A DNA stretch of 64,000 nucleotides from Pedobacter sp. JY14-1 (GTDB taxonomy: Bacteria; Bacteroidota; Bacteroidia; Sphingobacteriales; Sphingobacteriaceae): positions 721,786-785,785 of the forward strand of contig NZ_JARJHU010000001.1 in assembly GCF_029269825.1 (NCBI RefSeq), written 5' to 3'. Positions 62,129-64,000 of the stretch are shown here, one piece after another. The position numbers and the translations under genes are program-made. The first letter of the stretch is position 1; every line of letters begins with the position of its first letter. The notes beneath the pieces are model-generated. The model ran no database searches, was not told the origin of the DNA, and was given only the letters and a program-made list of their open reading frames with translations.

Positions 62129-62890
62129 TCAGATCACTTCAACCGAAGCTGCCGGTATCCAACCCTGGTTGCCGTTAGGCAGGCCCACTTCAAGCCAACC
62201 GTCAGCCCTGCACATGATATCTACCTTAAGGCCTTCGTGAATTACAAATAACGTCTTGAAACTATCCTTTGGCCCACTTTTTACATTTACAGTTCCTGCG
62301 AAGACAATTCCCGTATCAGTTCTCTCCAGGTAACTCGTCTGACGTCCCGCCAGAAACACAAACAGCAATCCCGAAATGATCACCAGCAATCCGGAATAAA
62401 AAGCAATCTTCTTCCAGCGGATCTCTGCCACAAAAAGGTAAATTGCCAACAACGTAAATCCGGCGATAACCCCGGTTACACCGAGGGCAGCAAAAGTCCC
62501 GGAAGGAAGGAAAAGAATAACGGACTTCCACCACCTATCCAGGAAAAATTCCTGTACCGGTGTAATCTGGTCGGTAATATGCTGAACTGCAAAACCAATA
62601 TTTACCGCAATGTCTTCATCTGCAGGCGCAAGCTTACGGGCCCGCTCATAATTCAGCAAAGCCTTCGGATATTCAGCCGTTCTGTAATAAGCGTTTCCAA
62701 GATTATAATAAACTTTTGAGGCTGTTTCACCATTGGCCAGCAACTGTTCATAAAGCTGAGCGGCCTCCTGGTATTTCTCCTGTTTATACAGTCCATTTGC
62801 GCGGGCAAATAGTTCCGAACCCGCCTGCGCACCAGATACAAACGGCACGCAAAGCACCAGAAGCAGGTATAAAAACTTTTTCTTAAACAT
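62129..62890 (-). CDS. batE: BatE-type TPR/SH3 protein
   Basis: 253 residues. Signal peptide (FLYLLLVLCVPFVSGAQ), two to three TPRs (about 25-95: ANGLYKQEKYQEAAQLYEQLL, VYYNLGNAYYRTAEYPKALLNYERARKLAP), two membrane helices (about 135-155 and 165-185), and a C-terminal SH3-like domain (TVNVKSGPKDSFKTLFVIHEG, GWLEVGLPNGNQGWIPAASVEVI). This is the Bacteroides-aerotolerance BatE layout. It overlaps batD by 8 bases (62883-62890), so the two are coupled. The Bat complex includes BatA and BatB von Willebrand proteins beyond the right edge and the AAA+ MoxR. Confidence 0.9.
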   Translation of the reverse strand: MFKKKFLYLLLVLCVPFVSGAQAGSELFARANGLYKQEKYQEAAQLYEQLLANGETASKVYYNLGNAYYRTAEYPKALLNYERARKLAPADEDIAVNIGFAVQHITDQITPVQEFFLDRWWKSVILFLPSGTFAALGVTGVIAGFTLLAIYLFVAEIRWKKIAFYSGLLVIISGLLFVFLAGRQTSYLERTDTGIVFAGTVNVKSGPKDSFKTLFVIHEGLKVDIMCRADGWLEVGLPNGNQGWIPAASVEVI

Positions 62891-64000
62891 GGCTTTCTAT
62901 ATCACTAATAATCATTTTTGCCTTCTCTAATACCTCACGCTCAGCAATACCCGAAACCGGTGCATAACGCGCCATTTCACAAAGATCCAGGGTACTGTTC
63001 AGTCGGTCTAAAAGACCGGTATCGATTCCTTTCAACATCAGTTGCCCTGCTATTTTTTCCCGGCTGAGCTCAGCGATCCTGATATTTAGCTTGTCGCTTA
63101 AATATCCATACAGCCCGCGGTAAAGCGCTTCGTAAAAAGCCGGTTTATTGCCTGTCTGTAACTGAATTTCGGCATTTGCAAGATGTCTGGCAGCAACCTT
63201 GCCTGCATTTCTTCCCTTTACCTTCACCTGGTCGCGGTTTTGTTCACGGCTCCAGCTTCGATATATAAGTGCTGCAGCAAAACCCAGCGGGCCTAAAAAT
63301 AACAATACAAAAAATAGAGGAGAACCATAAAAACCAGGCCCATCTGCACCAAGGGAGCCATCGGTTTTAATGTAGCGGATATCTTTATCCATTACCTTCA
63401 CGTCCTGTTGCCCTCCGTAGGCACCAGCCTGACTGCCAGGCGCGGCTTTATCTACCTTTACAGGAAACGAACCGGTAACCAGCATCACATATTTTGCCGC
63501 GGCAGGGTCAAAATAAGAGAACTTAAGTTCATCAATCTTATAATGACCAGCATGTCTTGGTATTAGCAGGTAACTGTATTCCCTGCTGCCCGACACTCCA
63601 TCCACAGATTCGGTAATGTTATCCGTTACCTTAGGATCATATTTCTCAATATCAGCGGCAAGCTTAAGCTCTGGTGCCTTAAGCAGTTTCAGGTTGCCCG
63701 TGCCTTTAATCTTTACGGTATAATTCATCGCTTCATTGGCACGTAAAGAAGGCTTATCTAAGGTTGCTCCTACAGAAAAGCGGCCTACGGCACCCTGAAA
63801 ACCTTCCGGTCTCCCAGCTTCAGGTAATGGCCTTACATTAATGGTTACCGGTGCACTCTTAATTTTATATTTCGAATCTTTGTAGGAACCTCCGCCAAAA
63901 AACTGCTCAATCGGATCATTCGAAGGCACCACCTGCCTCACAATAAAAGTCATGCTCAACGGATCAAGCACCAGTTTGCCAAAGCGTTCAGGGAATAAGA
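62883..64000 (-). CDS. batD: BatD-type protein, C-terminal part (runs off the window)
   Basis: The frame is open to the right edge, so the N-terminus is missing; about 372 residues are visible. Repeated beta-sandwich (BAM-like, DUF11-like) domains carry GAVGRFSVGATLDKPSLRANEAMNYTVKIKGTGNLKLLKAPEL and YSYLLIPRHAGHYKIDELKFSYFDP. One membrane helix follows (FFVLLFLGPLGFAAALIYRS), then a helical cytoplasmic tail with AEIQLQTGNKPAFYEALYRGLYGYLSDKLNI. The layout and the batE partner fix BatD, an oxygen-tolerance protein of the inner membrane. Confidence 0.88.
   Translation of the reverse strand, partial: LFPERFGKLVLDPLSMTFIVRQVVPSNDPIEQFFGGGSYKDSKYKIKSAPVTINVRPLPEAGRPEGFQGAVGRFSVGATLDKPSLRANEAMNYTVKIKGTGNLKLLKAPELKLAADIEKYDPKVTDNITESVDGVSGSREYSYLLIPRHAGHYKIDELKFSYFDPAAAKYVMLVTGSFPVKVDKAAPGSQAGAYGGQQDVKVMDKDIRYIKTDGSLGADGPGFYGSPLFFVLLFLGPLGFAAALIYRSWSREQNRDQVKVKGRNAGKVAARHLANAEIQLQTGNKPAFYEALYRGLYGYLSDKLNIRIAELSREKIAGQLMLKGIDTGLLDRLNSTLDLCEMARYAPVSGIAEREVLEKAKMIISDIESHV

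Noticed and set aside
1..64000. CRISPR array, prophage or insertion sequence
   Set aside because: No regularly spaced repeats, no phage structural or integrase genes and no complete transposase with terminal repeats were seen.

Overview
The window is chromosomal DNA from a Bacteroidota bacterium, most likely a Sphingobacteriaceae member (Pedobacter/Mucilaginibacter-like). The evidence is the repeated TAnnTTTG-type -7 promoter element, type IX secretion features (a CHU_C-type sorting domain and PorP/SprF), a BatD-BatE pair, 7TM-DISM and LytS-type kinases, a fused alpha/beta 2-oxo acid dehydrogenase E1, DUF5723 and DUF1573 proteins, and a tmRNA tag GENNYALAA. Family assignments rest on reading motifs in the translated sequence; no database search was possible.

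Layout. 1-9.4 kb is an accessory, partly decayed stretch: VOC protein, Crp/Fnr regulator, NUDIX hydrolase, fragments of an Rpn-type nuclease and of alkB, DUF2147 protein, CPA1 antiporter, a GH106 rhamnosidase, an intact AlkB, an HXXEE membrane protein and an Rpn tail. 9.4-33.6 kb is mostly housekeeping: iscS-iscU-iscA, acyl-CoA synthetase, lysS, ung, an Lrp regulator, an MntH-UspA fusion, smpB, DUF423-priA-pcm, two lineage-specific envelope proteins, mscL, a LiaF-like/DUF4288/LytS/LytTR module, rpmH-rnpA-yidD, tsaB and rpoN. 33.6-39.2 kb (minus strand) holds two output-less response regulators followed by a large PKD/T9SS cargo protein and a PorP/SprF partner. 39.3-45.9 kb is a tight five-gene operon: ThiF(E1-like)-nitroreductase fusion, GNAT-like acyltransferase, 7TM-DISM histidine kinase, receiver-kinase hybrid and single receiver. 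46-50 kb has a HAD hydrolase, a CAT tRNA, a Crp/AhpD-like pair, a secreted protein, proline dehydrogenase and an S4 protein. 50.2-55.9 kb is the shikimate/phenylalanine region: aroB, then an attenuator-led operon pheA, DAHP synthase-chorismate mutase, aroA, aroC. 56-64 kb has the 2-oxo acid dehydrogenase, DUF1573 protein, aminotransferase, tmRNA, a beta-barrel/lipoprotein pair and batE-batD.

The two most interesting items are (i) a short transcription attenuator before pheA, with a 20-codon leader peptide in which 8 of 9 consecutive residues are aromatic, and a 10-base copy of terminator sequence placed exactly where a terminating ribosome would cover it; and (ii) the 39-46 kb cassette that joins small-molecule-type enzymes to a sensor kinase and receivers without any DNA-binding output. 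Both partners of trans-translation (smpB and ssrA) lie in the window, 40 kb apart.
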